From Clostridia bacterium (GTDB taxonomy: Bacteria > Bacillota > Clostridia > Oscillospirales > Acutalibacteraceae): DNA of 34,544 bases. How positions within the stretch are numbered: position 1 is the stretch's first letter; each line of letters begins with the position of its first letter. The stretch is taken from contig JAFYVE010000021.1 in NCBI GenBank assembly GCA_017549285.1, forward strand, positions 1-34,544, read 5' to 3'. Shown in pieces: positions 8,501-18,069 of the stretch. The position numbers were made by a program, and so were the translations under genes. The notes under the pieces were generated by a model that saw only the letters and a program-made list of their open reading frames with translations, was not told the DNA's origin and made no database searches.

Positions 8501-11500
8501 TACGAATACCTTGACATTTGAGCTGTTGTTGAGAGCAGCGTTAACAACGATTGAACCGTTCCATTTTTCTTTGAGCTGTGCCTGAGTGGGAACATTGCCT
8601 TCGTAATTTTCAACTACTTCTTCACCTGTAGCTCTGTCTGTGATAGTGAGTTTACCGTTATTGGTATTCTCGCCTTCTTCACGAGTGTAATCGAATGAAT
8701 AAAGTGTCTGACGCTTTGTTTCTTCACCGTCTGTAACAATCCAGTATTCAATCTTGGCAATACCTGAGTAAGGAGCTGCATCAGTTGCTTCGATTGCAAT
8801 ATTTACATCACGGTTATACATACCGTTTTCATTCGGAGCATCGGGAGAAAGTGTGATACCGGGTTTTTCAAGGTCTACGATATATCCGTCTGAACTGATG
8901 TATCTGTAGTTACCTGCAAGGTCTGAAACCTTGACATAAACAACAAACTGTTCGTTTGCATTGACTGTGAACTTTTCGTAAGGAACAAATGTCTGCTTAT
9001 CAAGGAATTCCTTTGTTTTGACAATAGGATCATTTGTCTTGAAATATTCAACAACAACGGGGCTGATTGTATCGTTTGCTTCGATAACAACATCAGCTTT
9101 TGTATTTGAGTAAAGACCGAAAGTGAGAACCTTGAGAATCTTGCTCCATACTCTGTCATTGATTGTGATTGTTGCTTCTTCAGGAGCTACTGTATCAACA
9201 GTGAACTCATTTGAAGCTACTGTTTCATCTGCATAAACAACATCAGCATTTTCGTTACCTGAATAGCTTACATAAGAAACTGCAAATGTGTAGTTTGCAT
9301 CTTCAGCGAACTTAACAGTAGCAGTATGCTTTGTATCATCAGGATTTGAACCGTTGGGAGCTGACTGCCAGCCATTGATAATTACAGCATCTTCAACATC
9401 ATTATTTTCAGCATCTTTTGCTGTGATTACAATTCTGTTCAATGCATCTTCTGAATTGAAGTGATTATCTCTGTCTGTAATAGTAATTGTTGCTGTTCTT
9501 GAAGCATCAAAATATTTGTCATTCTTGCTTGTGTTGTTATCAAATGAAACATTGATAGTGGGAACTGTAATGTTGATATCAAGATTTACTTTCTTTTCAA
9601 CAACGTTACCTGCGTTATCTGTAACAGTAACAGTTACAGTTACAAAACTACTGTTGTTCTTTGCTGCATCAACGATGATGCTGCCGTTCCATGAGTTGCG
9701 TAAATCTTCTTTTGAAGGAACATAACCATTCTTCTGAACAGTTTTTTCGTTAACATCAGTTATTGTGAGTGTACCGCCGTTGCTGTTATCCCCTGCATCA
9801 CGTACATAATCAAACTTATAAAGTGTTTCAGCCTGAGTAATTTCAGTTTTACCATTGATAAGTGCAGACACTTCATATCTGATTTCTTTGATGCCTGAAT
9901 ATGTATCACTGTTTTCATTTGCAGCAATATCAACCTTAACGCCCTTGACTTTATTGCCGTCCACATCATATGTCTTGACGTCAGCAAGGCCGAATATGTT
10001 GTTTGCATTGGGTTCATCAGCAATTTCAACTGTAAGACCTGTTGTTGTCTGGTCTACAATATAACCATCTGAATTGATAAGAATCTGATGTCCTGCATAG
10101 TCTGTGATTTTTGCATAAATATCAAACTGCTTATCTGATGTGTATTCAAAGCTATCTGTGTAATCTTTGAATTCAAGGCTTGAATAATCATCATTTTCAC
10201 CTGTACCGACAGCATACTGAATTGTAACAGGGCTTGTTATATCAGTTGCTTCAACAGTAACAGTTGCCTTTTTATTGCTGTAAAGACCGAATGTGATTAC
10301 ATCAAGGAACTTGGTCCATTTATTATCGTTGATTGTTACTGAACCTTCAGGATCAACAGTATCAACAGTAAATTCATAAGAGTGCTTAAGAGCCTTGTTT
10401 CCAGCTTCACCGATGTATGCAGCACTGGGATCTTCACTGTCAACAATATCAAATGTATAGTTTGCATCCTTATTGAAGTTGATTGTAGCAACAAAAACAT
10501 TCATATCAGGATTACTGTTCAACAGGTCTTTTGTCCATGTGATTGAATATGAATCAGCAATATCATTACCTTCTGCATCTTTTGCAGTGATTCTGATATT
10601 CTGTGCTGCAATATCCTGACGGAAGTGATGTTCTCTCTCTGTGAAGATAACAGTTGCAGTTCTGGGTGCATTATAATATTTTTCATTCTTGGGTGCATCA
10701 GTATCAAATGAAACCTGAACAGTAGGAGCTGTGATATCAATATCAAGTTCTGCAGTTTCAGTTTTTTCATTACCTGCATTATCAGTAACAGTTACTGTAA
10801 CATATGTCTTACAACTGTTGTTAAATGCAGAATCAACAACGATACAACCTGCCCATTCACGGCAAAGGTCTGCCTTAACAGGAACCTTTCCTTCTTTTTC
10901 TGTTACAGAATCTTTATTTGAATCTGTAATTGAAAGTTTACCGCCGTTTGAACCTGCAACATTATCACGTGCATAAGCAAATTCATAAAGAGTACCGGTC
11001 TGAGTTTCTGTAAGTTTGCCGTTAATAACTGAATTTACAACATAAGTAATTGATTTTATACCTGAATAGGAATCTTCAGCATATTCAGCTTCTTTTGCAG
11101 AAACAGCAACTTTGATACCATTTACTGTTTTGCCGTTTACGGTATATTCCTTAACATCATTGATACCGTAAATACCATTTGTATTAGGAGCATCAGTTGC
11201 GTTAACAAAGAGATCTGTCTGAGTAGCATCAATAACATATCCGTCAGATGAAACGTAGATATAATTGCCTGCGTTATCAGTTACTCTCATATATAATGCG
11301 AACTGCTGTTCACCTGTAATTACAGGAATATCTGAAGTGAAGTTGTCAGCATTCACATCATTGTAAAGTGCATCAAGATCATCCTTACTGAGTGCTGTAT
11401 CTGAACTTGACAAATAGTATTCTTTCTTGACAGGGCTGAAACCGTCATCAGCTGTTGAACTTACTTCGGGAGCAGCCTGATTGTAAAGACCGAAAGTGAG

Positions 11501-14500
11501 AACCTTAAGTAATGTTTCCCATGTGTTTGTGTCGACTGTTACAGAACCTGTGGGATCCTGTTTATCAACTGTGAATTCATAGGGAGATTCAGCATTACCT
11601 GAATTGATTTCAGAAGCTTTAAGTGTATTACCTGCTTTATTTGTGTATTCAATTGACCATGTGTAGTTTCCGTTTGCAACGAAATCAACATTGATACTGT
11701 GAATATCATCGTTATTTGTCCATGTGCCGAAAACAACATCTTCTGCACCAAGTAAGATCTCTTCACCTGCAGCATTTGTTGCCTTTACCTTGATTGCTGC
11801 TGTTGCGGCATCTTCAAGGAAACAGCTTGCACGGTCTTTGATTGTGATTGTTGCTGTTCTGGTATTGTTGTACCAGCCGTAACCGTCTTCAAGAGTTACT
11901 GCAGAACCTGTAACACCGACAATAGCAGTCAGCTCATCAAGATTGATTTCTTTGAGAGTGATGCTATCAGTTGATTCATTGTCTGCATTATCAACAACAG
12001 TAACTTCAAGAACAACATTCTTACCGTTATTCTTGTCTGCATTGATAATTACTTCGCCTGCCCATTCACGCTGAAGATCCTTCTTTGCAGGCTTTGAAGC
12101 GGGTTTGTATTCAAACAGAGTACCTGTCTGAGTCTGATTGGAATCCATCAATACTCTGTAAGTGATCTTCTTAAGACCTGAGTAATAATCAGAATCAGCA
12201 TTTGCGTCTTTTACGTTAACGGCAACCTTGATACCGTTGAAGTCTTTACCGCCTTCTGAATATGTTTTTACATTATCAATACCGTAAATTGCATCTGCGT
12301 TTGCCTTATCAATAACGTCAAAAGCAATTTCACTCTGTGTCATATCATAAATAACACCGTCTGTACCGATATATCTTACGTTACCGGCATTATCAACGAT
12401 ACGTGCATAAACAGCAAACTGTTCATCAGCTGAAACAACAATTCTGTCGGGAGTGAATTTACCTTCAGCAAAAAGTTCAGCGAGTGTACTTTCTGCAAGA
12501 ACTTCATCAGTATTTGACTTATAATATGTAACGCTCTGGAAACCTGAAAGGTTATCTGAGTTTTCTTTAAGACCTACAGCAACTTCCTTATTTGAGTATA
12601 AACCGAAAGTGAGCTTTTCAAGAAGCTGATTCCAGTCAACACCTTCGCCGTCCCATGTAGCTGAATTTGCTGAGATAACACCTGAAGGAGCTGTTTTGTC
12701 CTGTCTGAAACTGAATCTCTGGCTTGTGCAGTCAAGTTCAGCTTTATTCTTATATGTGAATGTCCAGTCAAAAGTACCTTCACCTGCGAAAGTAACAGTT
12801 GCTGTATGCTTATTACCTTCTGACTTCCATTCTGTGATACTGATATTTTCGCTTGAACCTTCAGCAAAAATAAAACCGTTTGTTGCAACTGTTGCATCAA
12901 ATACATCAGCACGGTCTGTAATTGTTATTGTTGCCTTGCGATCAAAATTATACCAGTTTTCAACTGCTTCAGCAGGCTGTTCATCGTTGAAATCAACATC
13001 AATAACAGGAGCTGTTGCACATATCTTAAGAGGAATCTCTTTGATTTCTGACTTATTTCCTGCTCTGTCTGTAGCCTGAATATAAACAACTACATTATCG
13101 CTGTTGTTAGCAACTGCAGAAACAGTGATTGTTTCATCTTTGATTTCATCAACAATTTCTGCATCTTCTTCAAACTTGTAAATTGAAGTTTTGGGAAGAG
13201 TTTCTTCACCGTCACATTCTACCCAGTATTCAAGAACTTCAAGACCTGAATAGTTATCGAAATCCTTTGCTGAAACATTGATATCAACATCTGAATTGTA
13301 GTAACCTGAAGCAAGTGCTTCTGCTGCTTCGGCAGTTACAGTGGGCTTTCTGCCGTCAAAATAAATGCTGATGCCTTTATCACTGATTTCGGCAACATGC
13401 CATGCGTGATCATATCGTACTTCAATCTTTTTGATTTTTTTGTCTTTCTGAATTACAACAGTTCTTGAATCCTTATCACCATCTGTTGTACCGTCAGCAA
13501 AAGTAAGTCTGATACCTTCTTTATCTGTATAGAAAGCGATATCTGTGTCTGAATCGAATATATATTCTGTATTATCATCATTAACACGGAGATTATCTGC
13601 TGAATTCCATACATAATCACCGTTTTTTGCAGTTTCAGTCTTCTTGAATGTTACAACAACATCTTTATCTTCTGTAATCTCATCAATTGAAACAGTAAGA
13701 GCTGTATCACTTGATTCAACATCAACAAGATTGCTGTAGAAATCAACATTATTTACTGTAATTGTATCAACACAGTAGCCTTCATCAGGATTGATTGTGA
13801 TAACTGTGCTGCCACCGTAATTAACGGGTGTATCAGAAACTGAAAGTGTTCCGTTTGCAGGAGCATTTACAGTTACATTATAGATAAGGGGGGCAAATGT
13901 AACAACGACTTTGTAATCCTTATCTGCATTGAGAGTCTTTGTATAAGGATTGCTCTTGTTGTATGTATTGTCTACAAAGTTTTCTTCAGGCATATCTGTA
14001 ACAGAAACCTTAAGAACTCTGTATGTATCACCGGGTGTTGCTGTTACAGTAACTGATGTTCCCTGGGTAACAGTAACTGAACCGCCGAGTGTTTCGGGTA
14101 ATGTGTTTACAGTACCCATAGTTGTATCATATTCTACTACAACTGTATAAATTCTGATAAATTCAACTTCAACATTGATATCCTTATTGACTGTGATTTC
14201 TTTGCTGAATGATGTAGGATCAGAAATTGTCTGAACATCATTGTTGATTTTTACACTTGCAATATAATGCTCTGAATCGGGATTGACATCAAGAACAAGT
14301 TTTGTACCTTCAACAAATTTGTTACCTTCTTTGTTGATTGAAACAGTACCGCCTTCAACTGAAGGAAGATTTACATTATAATAGTCCTTGACATGCAGAT
14401 TTATTGTTTCTGTTGAGCAAAGAACTGTGCCTGCATTTTCACCGTTTGCATATTTCATTGATGCAACAACAGAGAAATCGCCTGCTTCACGGAATTTGAC

Positions 14501-15229
14501 TCTGAAAGAGCTTGTTCCATCGATCATCGGGAAGCCTGTAGCAGGACCGAAATCACCGTAGAACTCAAACCATTTTCCTGCATCATCACCATTTGTTTCT
14601 TTGTACTGAAGGCTTTCGATAGCATCTTTATTGCTGAATTCGAATGAACCAAGCACCATAACACCGGCAAAATCTTTTGCTGTTGTTGTGAATGTAAACT
14701 CAGTGTATTTACCTACAACGAAATTCTTTTCACCGATATCTGAAGAAATAATGCTCTTCTCTTTTTCGGCAACAACAACCGCATTTTCTGTTGAACATAC
14801 AACTTCACCGTTATCTACTCTCTTCATTGCAACTTTAAGAGTATAATTACCGGATTTTTTGAATGTTACTCTGAATGTACTTGTACCGTCAATCAGAGGG
14901 AAACCTGAATCAGGTCCGAAATCACCGTAGAATTCAAACCATTTGCCGGCATCAGTACCGTTAGTTTCAAGATACTCAAGCTTTTCAACCGCAGTATTAT
15001 CGCTGAACTCAAAAGTACCTCTGACAAGCACACCGGCATTCTCACCTGCAACAGTTGAGAATGTAAATTCTGTCGCTTTTCCTACTCTGAACTCTTTGGA
15101 TGCCATATCTGTGGAAACAGCACTCTGATTACTTGCAAATGCTGTAACAGGTACAGCAGTAAAGATCATCAGAATCGCAAGGAACACAGATATCACTTTT
15201 TCAGAAAAACGAACTTTTGACTTACTCAT
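5540..15229 (-). CDS. Giant modular surface protein, C-terminal membrane anchor
   Basis: 3229 residues in one unbroken frame. Signal peptide at residues 1-32 (FLAILMIFTAVPVTAFA). Two tandem ~120-residue domains follow, each with the block GKWFEFYGDFGP. Residues ~285-530 hold about three InlB/Listeria-type beta repeats (GGTVSIN, NGTLSVS). From ~640 to ~2760 come Ig/cadherin-like units, including five ~370-400-residue modules marked by LTFGLYSN, TDNAGNYxYISSDGY, YSGIK and TATITITDR. Further Ig-like domains reach ~3190. A single membrane helix (~3201-3222) and a KRRKDEKKQK tail end the protein; there is no LPXTG sorting signal. It should extend far from the membrane as an adhesin or stalk. The start overlaps the preceding gene by eight bases. 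The ligand is unknown. Confidence 0.88.
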   Translation of the reverse strand: MSKSKVRFSEKVISVFLAILMIFTAVPVTAFASNQSAVSTDMASKEFRVGKATEFTFSTVAGENAGVLVRGTFEFSDNTAVEKLEYLETNGTDAGKWFEFYGDFGPDSGFPLIDGTSTFRVTFKKSGNYTLKVAMKRVDNGEVVCSTENAVVVAEKEKSIISSDIGEKNFVVGKYTEFTFTTTAKDFAGVMVLGSFEFSNKDAIESLQYKETNGDDAGKWFEFYGDFGPATGFPMIDGTSSFRVKFREAGDFSVVASMKYANGENAGTVLCSTETINLHVKDYYNVNLPSVEGGTVSINKEGNKFVEGTKLVLDVNPDSEHYIASVKINNDVQTISDPTSFSKEITVNKDINVEVEFIRIYTVVVEYDTTMGTVNTLPETLGGSVTVTQGTSVTVTATPGDTYRVLKVSVTDMPEENFVDNTYNKSNPYTKTLNADKDYKVVVTFAPLIYNVTVNAPANGTLSVSDTPVNYGGSTVITINPDEGYCVDTITVNNVDFYSNLVDVESSDTALTVSIDEITEDKDVVVTFKKTETAKNGDYVWNSADNLRVNDDNTEYIFDSDTDIAFYTDKEGIRLTFADGTTDGDKDSRTVVIQKDKKIKKIEVRYDHAWHVAEISDKGISIYFDGRKPTVTAEAAEALASGYYNSDVDINVSAKDFDNYSGLEVLEYWVECDGEETLPKTSIYKFEEDAEIVDEIKDETITVSAVANNSDNVVVYIQATDRAGNKSEIKEIPLKICATAPVIDVDFNDEQPAEAVENWYNFDRKATITITDRADVFDATVATNGFIFAEGSSENISITEWKSEGNKHTATVTFAGEGTFDWTFTYKNKAELDCTSQRFSFRQDKTAPSGVISANSATWDGEGVDWNQLLEKLTFGLYSNKEVAVGLKENSDNLSGFQSVTYYKSNTDEVLAESTLAELFAEGKFTPDRIVVSADEQFAVYARIVDNAGNVRYIGTDGVIYDMTQSEIAFDVIDKANADAIYGIDNVKTYSEGGKDFNGIKVAVNVKDANADSDYYSGLKKITYRVLMDSNQTQTGTLFEYKPASKPAKKDLQREWAGEVIINADKNNGKNVVLEVTVVDNADNESTDSITLKEINLDELTAIVGVTGSAVTLEDGYGWYNNTRTATITIKDRASCFLEDAATAAIKVKATNAAGEEILLGAEDVVFGTWTNNDDIHSINVDFVANGNYTWSIEYTNKAGNTLKASEINSGNAESPYEFTVDKQDPTGSVTVDTNTWETLLKVLTFGLYNQAAPEVSSTADDGFSPVKKEYYLSSSDTALSKDDLDALYNDVNADNFTSDIPVITGEQQFALYMRVTDNAGNYIYVSSDGYVIDATQTDLFVNATDAPNTNGIYGINDVKEYTVNGKTVNGIKVAVSAKEAEYAEDSYSGIKSITYVVNSVINGKLTETQTGTLYEFAYARDNVAGSNGGKLSITDSNKDSVTEKEGKVPVKADLCREWAGCIVVDSAFNNSCKTYVTVTVTDNAGNEKTETAELDIDITAPTVQVSFDTDAPKNEKYYNAPRTATVIFTEREHHFRQDIAAQNIRITAKDAEGNDIADSYSITWTKDLLNSNPDMNVFVATINFNKDANYTFDIVDSEDPSAAYIGEAGNKALKHSYEFTVDTVDPEGSVTINDNKWTKFLDVITFGLYSNKKATVTVEATDITSPVTIQYAVGTGENDDYSSLEFKDYTDSFEYTSDKQFDIYAKITDYAGHQILINSDGYIVDQTTTGLTVEIADEPNANNIFGLADVKTYDVDGNKVKGVKVDIAANENSDTYSGIKEIRYEVSALINGKTEITQAETLYKFDYVRDAGDNSNGGTLTITDVNEKTVQKNGYVPSKEDLRNSWNGSIIVDAAKNNSSFVTVTVTVTDNAGNVVEKKVNLDINITVPTINVSFDNNTSKNDKYFDASRTATITITDRDNHFNSEDALNRIVITAKDAENNDVEDAVIINGWQSAPNGSNPDDTKHTATVKFAEDANYTFAVSYVSYSGNENADVVYADETVASNEFTVDTVAPEEATITINDRVWSKILKVLTFGLYSNTKADVVIEANDTISPVVVEYFKTNDPIVKTKEFLDKQTFVPYEKFTVNANEQFVVYVKVSDLAGNYRYISSDGYIVDLEKPGITLSPDAPNENGMYNRDVNIAIEATDAAPYSGIAKIEYWIVTDGEETKRQTLYSFDYTREEGENTNNGKLTITDRATGEEVVENYEGNVPTQAQLKEKWNGSIVVNAALNNSSNVKVFVGVTDNAGNYTETSQKLDIDVVAPSIKVTYADTFNEGAVEGYYTSRTATVEITERTLHFNKALATDGITITAVDVDKKEVNSAYTISDWTTVEGATPDEAVHTAVITYAANANYTFAIEYADKADNKNIPVDVTGQKTPYKFTVDNTAPTGSITATSKNTDNSSRTETWTGLVENLVFGFWSNKQISITASNADKTSPIMKVEYYMPISANATDETDALKFADLDKVTMWKPYNDFDVNANTQFTVYLKITDNAGNYTYISTNGLLIDDQHPLDESVAPEISAVPEKPVNGIYSDDVKVTITVKDPLVSGTYSGLKNVKYAVFDRDSATPDVPTQEGELFNFTIVNPKQSELVQSITKEIVVEAAKNNSNNIQIVVYATDNSLNYVDNSQANANSYCVIKVDITAPKVDITYNNNNADSSKYFKADRTATIKVTERNFDAKDFITTITNTDEIIPVISAWKTTEGKLNKDDTVHTATLLYNADGDYTFDAQFTDKAGLKTAAVNYGASVAAKDFTVDKTIPVVTVTYDNNNAANTNYFSSGRTATVVIDEHNFTQDRIALSLTATDDGANTTLPSVGAWKTEGDKHTAIINYPGDALYSFDIDFRDLAGNNIADYAAESFYVDNTDPVIEFKDVVDKMPYGDVIKPVVTCTDTNYNPNSIRLTLTGANRGAVSPVGGYSEVHNGKQFNFSDFAREEKIDDIYTLTASISDMAGRQVTKTINFSVNRFGSVYTLDDSTKKLNNSHVKEATDVVIREVNATELSDIKITLNKNSKIIELEKDKDYKITVTGGNGKWYDYTYTIFKENFADDGVYKITVYSKDAAGNEAQNTLDTKNTDIGFIVDKTAPTLNIKNLANGATYPVESYEVMFSGADNLNLTKLTVYLDGKEFAKWEGEALQTLLDSGDDFTFTVPGDDTYTSHSVKVVAVDAAGNTHESDISDFFVTTNIWIQFYNNKPLFYGSIAGVIVLAGLIVFLVVYKRRKDEKKQK
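6950..12673 (-). repeat. Five-module internal repeat of the giant surface protein
   Basis: The block [LV]xFG[LF][YW]SN-like recurs near residues 873, 1245, 1645, 2036 and 2418, spacing of about 372, 400, 391 and 382. Each is followed by the AGNYxYISSDGYIVD, DAPNxNGIYG, YSGIKxIxY, VxVTDNAGN and FTVDxTxP blocks. Modules 2-4 look most alike. Boundaries are approximate. Confidence 0.8.
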
Positions 15230-15722
15230 TTTCCTTTCGCTCCTTTTGGTTAAGAAATTTTTCGTATGCTTTTATATATAAATAGTTTTTACCATTAAAA
15301 AATGAATGTAATAAAAATGATAAAAACATACATATCAAACAAATAATTGTAAGCCATTCATTCTGAATATCAACTATAGCCATTATAATAACAGCTAATG
15401 CAGAAATAATGAATATACAATCAAAAATTCCGGCTTCTTTATTTGAAAAAAAACTGATAATTCCCATTCTGGGTCTGTATGTAAGGAAATTATTTTTTTT
15501 AAGCTTTTTTTCAATTCTTTTACAATATCCGTTTGCATTTATAAAGAAGACAGTTCCTGTGATAAGACCTGCCCAGAAAATAACAGCTACAAAATAAGGT
15601 ATAATTTTTTCAAAAAAATTACCTTCGAAATCTGACAACGGTATACCAAGCAGTGATACCGCTGACAGACTGTAACCTATTATTGAAAAATAATAACATC
15701 TTCTGAATTTATTTAAAATCAT
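15222..15722 (-). CDS. Small four-helix membrane protein coupled to giant gene
   Basis: 166 residues with four predicted membrane helices (about 9-30, 40-62, 99-117, 120-141), a basic cytoplasmic loop (KRIEKKLKKNN) and a lysine/glutamate-rich tail (NQKERKENE). No enzyme motif is visible and I do not recognise the family. The last codons overlap the start of the giant surface protein by eight bases, so translation of the two is coupled. The RBS is weak (GAGG). Position suggests a partner, assembly factor or membrane anchor for the giant protein, but this rests only on gene order. Confidence 0.65.
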   Translation of the reverse strand: MILNKFRRCYYFSIIGYSLSAVSLLGIPLSDFEGNFFEKIIPYFVAVIFWAGLITGTVFFINANGYCKRIEKKLKKNNFLTYRPRMGIISFFSNKEAGIFDCIFIISALAVIIMAIVDIQNEWLTIICLICMFLSFLLHSFFNGKNYLYIKAYEKFLNQKERKENE

Positions 15723-15739
15723 TTTATTGCCTCAGAATA

Positions 15740-16357
15740 TTATCCGATAATCTCTGAGCTTCCGCAGAAACCGATTTCATAATCAACCGAAAAAGAAGCT
15801 GCACTTGCATTTGGATTAAAACCTGATAAAACGGTTGTTTCCGCTCCGGCATTCTGGTATTCATTTGCACTGAAATCTGAAAGAACTGTTGTTTCAGAAG
15901 TTGCATTCTGATTCATATTGAAATCAGAAAGAACGGTTGTTTCAGATGCTGTAATCTGTTCTGCAGAAGTGTTATTAAGAACTGTTGTTTCAGCAGAAAC
16001 AGGCATTTGCTGAGTTGGCTGGACATCACCATGTTCAAGCTTGGATGTTCCTGTTGCTACTGTAAGAGGATTAGACTGTGGTTGAATTCGTCCCGAAGGC
16101 GAAATCTTATCTGTGACCTTTCCTCTTTCCATATTTACATGACTGGGCTTATATGCCTTGTCACCGGATTCTTCATTCTGCTGTCTGATATTTTCAATGG
16201 CCTTACGGGCTGTAGAGCCTGAAATGTCACCGACAACACGGATTATATCAAACAAGAAAAACAAAGCGATACTGATAAGCAGAAATACACCTGCAAGTAT
16301 AAAGGAAACAAGGGATAATGTTTGCAATAATTGTTCAACAGTCATTTGAACGTTCAT
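15740..16357 (-). CDS. Membrane-anchored protein with four ETTVL motifs
   Basis: 205 residues. One N-terminal membrane helix (about 14-38) is followed by a hydrophilic, low-complexity tail. The tail holds four copies of [SA]ETTVL, with threonine pairs at 124/125, 140/141, 156/157 and 174/175, mostly followed by SDF or SGF and spaced 16-18 residues apart. The ETT core resembles the kinase-targeted, FHA-binding site of GarA and OdhI (ETTSVF). The start overlaps the kinase stop codon (TAATG at 16355-16359), with GGAGG upstream, so it is made together with the kinase. Best guess: a membrane scaffold multiply phosphorylated by that kinase, giving docking sites for the FHA protein. The motif array is seen; its phosphorylation is inferred. 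Confidence 0.75.
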   Translation of the reverse strand: MNVQMTVEQLLQTLSLVSFILAGVFLLISIALFFLFDIIRVVGDISGSTARKAIENIRQQNEESGDKAYKPSHVNMERGKVTDKISPSGRIQPQSNPLTVATGTSKLEHGDVQPTQQMPVSAETTVLNNTSAEQITASETTVLSDFNMNQNATSETTVLSDFSANEYQNAGAETTVLSGFNPNASAASFSVDYEIGFCGSSEIIG

Positions 16358-18051
16358 TACTTATTACCTCCTTTATATGTATTGTATGCGATTTCTGCCT
16401 GCTTTTCAGCGTCAGGAAGTGTATCGAGAATACTGTTTTTAAGATTTGTGATCTTTTCTGTTCTTTCAGGAATAGACTCAATGCACGAGTTAATTTTTTC
16501 AATCATCGCAAAAACATCTGTTTCGGGAATATCGTCCCTCTTAAGAGATGTTGAATATGTGTAAATCATTGAAGTTGCAAGATCAAGAACTTCAAGACGC
16601 ACAATTTCTGATTCCTCAGCATTCTGAGCTACAGTATCAATAAGTTTTGATACATTTTCAAACAGAGGTTTATACATACCGAGGTCTTTACCTTTTTCAA
16701 TCTGACCTACAATGTTTTTATAGAATTCACCAACACTTATGTATGCTTCACAAGTACCTTTGTTAACATAGTCTTCGCCACCGTTTTCCAATGCTCTCTT
16801 GAACCATTCGATAGCATTCTTCGGACCGGTCATTTCATTTGAATCATCATATGAGAACCAATAAAGAGAACCAAGCTCATAACAGATATCAACATAACCC
16901 TCAAGATACTGAGAAGTCATAGCAGTCTTATTAACACTGATAAGAGTATCAATTTCATTGAATTCTTCATCTGTGAATACATTATCAAAATCATATGCCT
17001 GAATTAGTCTCAGATATGCATCGGGTTTACCACCCTGATCAATAACATTGATAGCTTTTACCAACGCTTCTCGTTTTGTTGTAATATTAGCCTGACCATC
17101 TGCACTGTCAAGATATCCCTGATATGAGTCTGTTGCTTTTTTATCTGCCATTACATTCAGAACAACACCTGAAATAACGCAGACGATACAGAGAACACAC
17201 ATTGTGATAAAAACACTTAACTTATTCTTCTGTTTCTTTCTGTACTGATCATCGATTTCTTCGTAATGTTCGAGAGCGTACATAAGTTCTGCTGCAGACT
17301 GATAACGGTCTTCCGGATTACGCTGAACACATTTTTCAATAATTCTTTCAAGACCACTCGACAATGTGGGATTAATCTGTCTGATGGGTTTGATTTCATA
17401 AGGAGGTTCGCTGGGATTGCAACCTGTAACAAGGTGATACATTGTTGCACCGAGACAATAAATATCAGTTCTTGCATCAGTCTGCCCCATACCGCCAAAC
17501 TGTTCGGGAGCAGCATAACCTACTGTACCGAGACAGGTAGTATCTGCAAGATTTCTCTCCTTGAACTCACGGGCCGTACCAAAGTCAATAAGCGTAACAT
17601 TACCGTCAGGTTTAAGCATAACGTTGGCAGGCTTCATATCACGGTAAATGATAGCAGGTTCTCTGGAATGAAGATAACCGAAAACGTCACAAAGCTGTTT
17701 TGCCCATTCGATTACATATTCCTGAGGCTGTGCACCATATTCTTCAAGCGCCTTGTTAAGAGAGTTACCCTGAATATAGTCCATAATGATAATGAACGAA
17801 TCTTCAGTATCAATAACGTCTATAATACTTGGGAGATTTGGATGATTAAGCTTTTTAAGAATATCTGTTTCAGCAACAAGTCCCTGTTTAACAGATTCAA
17901 AATCAAGAACACCATCTTTACGGACTTCCTTAACTGCCCATGTTTTATTTGCCTTTTCATTGATGGCCATGTAAACGACACTCATACCGCCCTGGCCGAC
18001 TTTACTCAGTATTTTATATTTTCCGTCAACAACGGAACCGATTTCAAGCAT
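16357..18051 (-). CDS. Transmembrane Hanks-type Ser/Thr protein kinase
   Basis: 564 residues. The N-terminal kinase domain (about 12-265) has the glycine loop GQGGMSVVY (19-27), ATP-binding K41 in AVKEV, catalytic loop YRDMKPANVM (D138, K140, N143), DFG at 156-158, and GTVGYAAPEQF in the activation segment (TTCLGT upstream offers autophosphorylation threonines). The HRD histidine is tyrosine, as in many Firmicutes kinases. A membrane helix spans 278-301. The outer domain (about 305-564) is helical, with TPR-like stretches, and lacks the PASTA repeats of PrkC/Stk1, so it probably senses something else. GGAGG precedes the ATG. It lies between its presumed phosphatase and the ETTVL protein. All catalytic residues are present. 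Confidence 0.93.
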   Translation of the reverse strand: MLEIGSVVDGKYKILSKVGQGGMSVVYMAINEKANKTWAVKEVRKDGVLDFESVKQGLVAETDILKKLNHPNLPSIIDVIDTEDSFIIIMDYIQGNSLNKALEEYGAQPQEYVIEWAKQLCDVFGYLHSREPAIIYRDMKPANVMLKPDGNVTLIDFGTAREFKERNLADTTCLGTVGYAAPEQFGGMGQTDARTDIYCLGATMYHLVTGCNPSEPPYEIKPIRQINPTLSSGLERIIEKCVQRNPEDRYQSAAELMYALEHYEEIDDQYRKKQKNKLSVFITMCVLCIVCVISGVVLNVMADKKATDSYQGYLDSADGQANITTKREALVKAINVIDQGGKPDAYLRLIQAYDFDNVFTDEEFNEIDTLISVNKTAMTSQYLEGYVDICYELGSLYWFSYDDSNEMTGPKNAIEWFKRALENGGEDYVNKGTCEAYISVGEFYKNIVGQIEKGKDLGMYKPLFENVSKLIDTVAQNAEESEIVRLEVLDLATSMIYTYSTSLKRDDIPETDVFAMIEKINSCIESIPERTEKITNLKNSILDTLPDAEKQAEIAYNTYKGGNK

Positions 18052-18069
18052 CTGGGTTTACCTCCGGTT

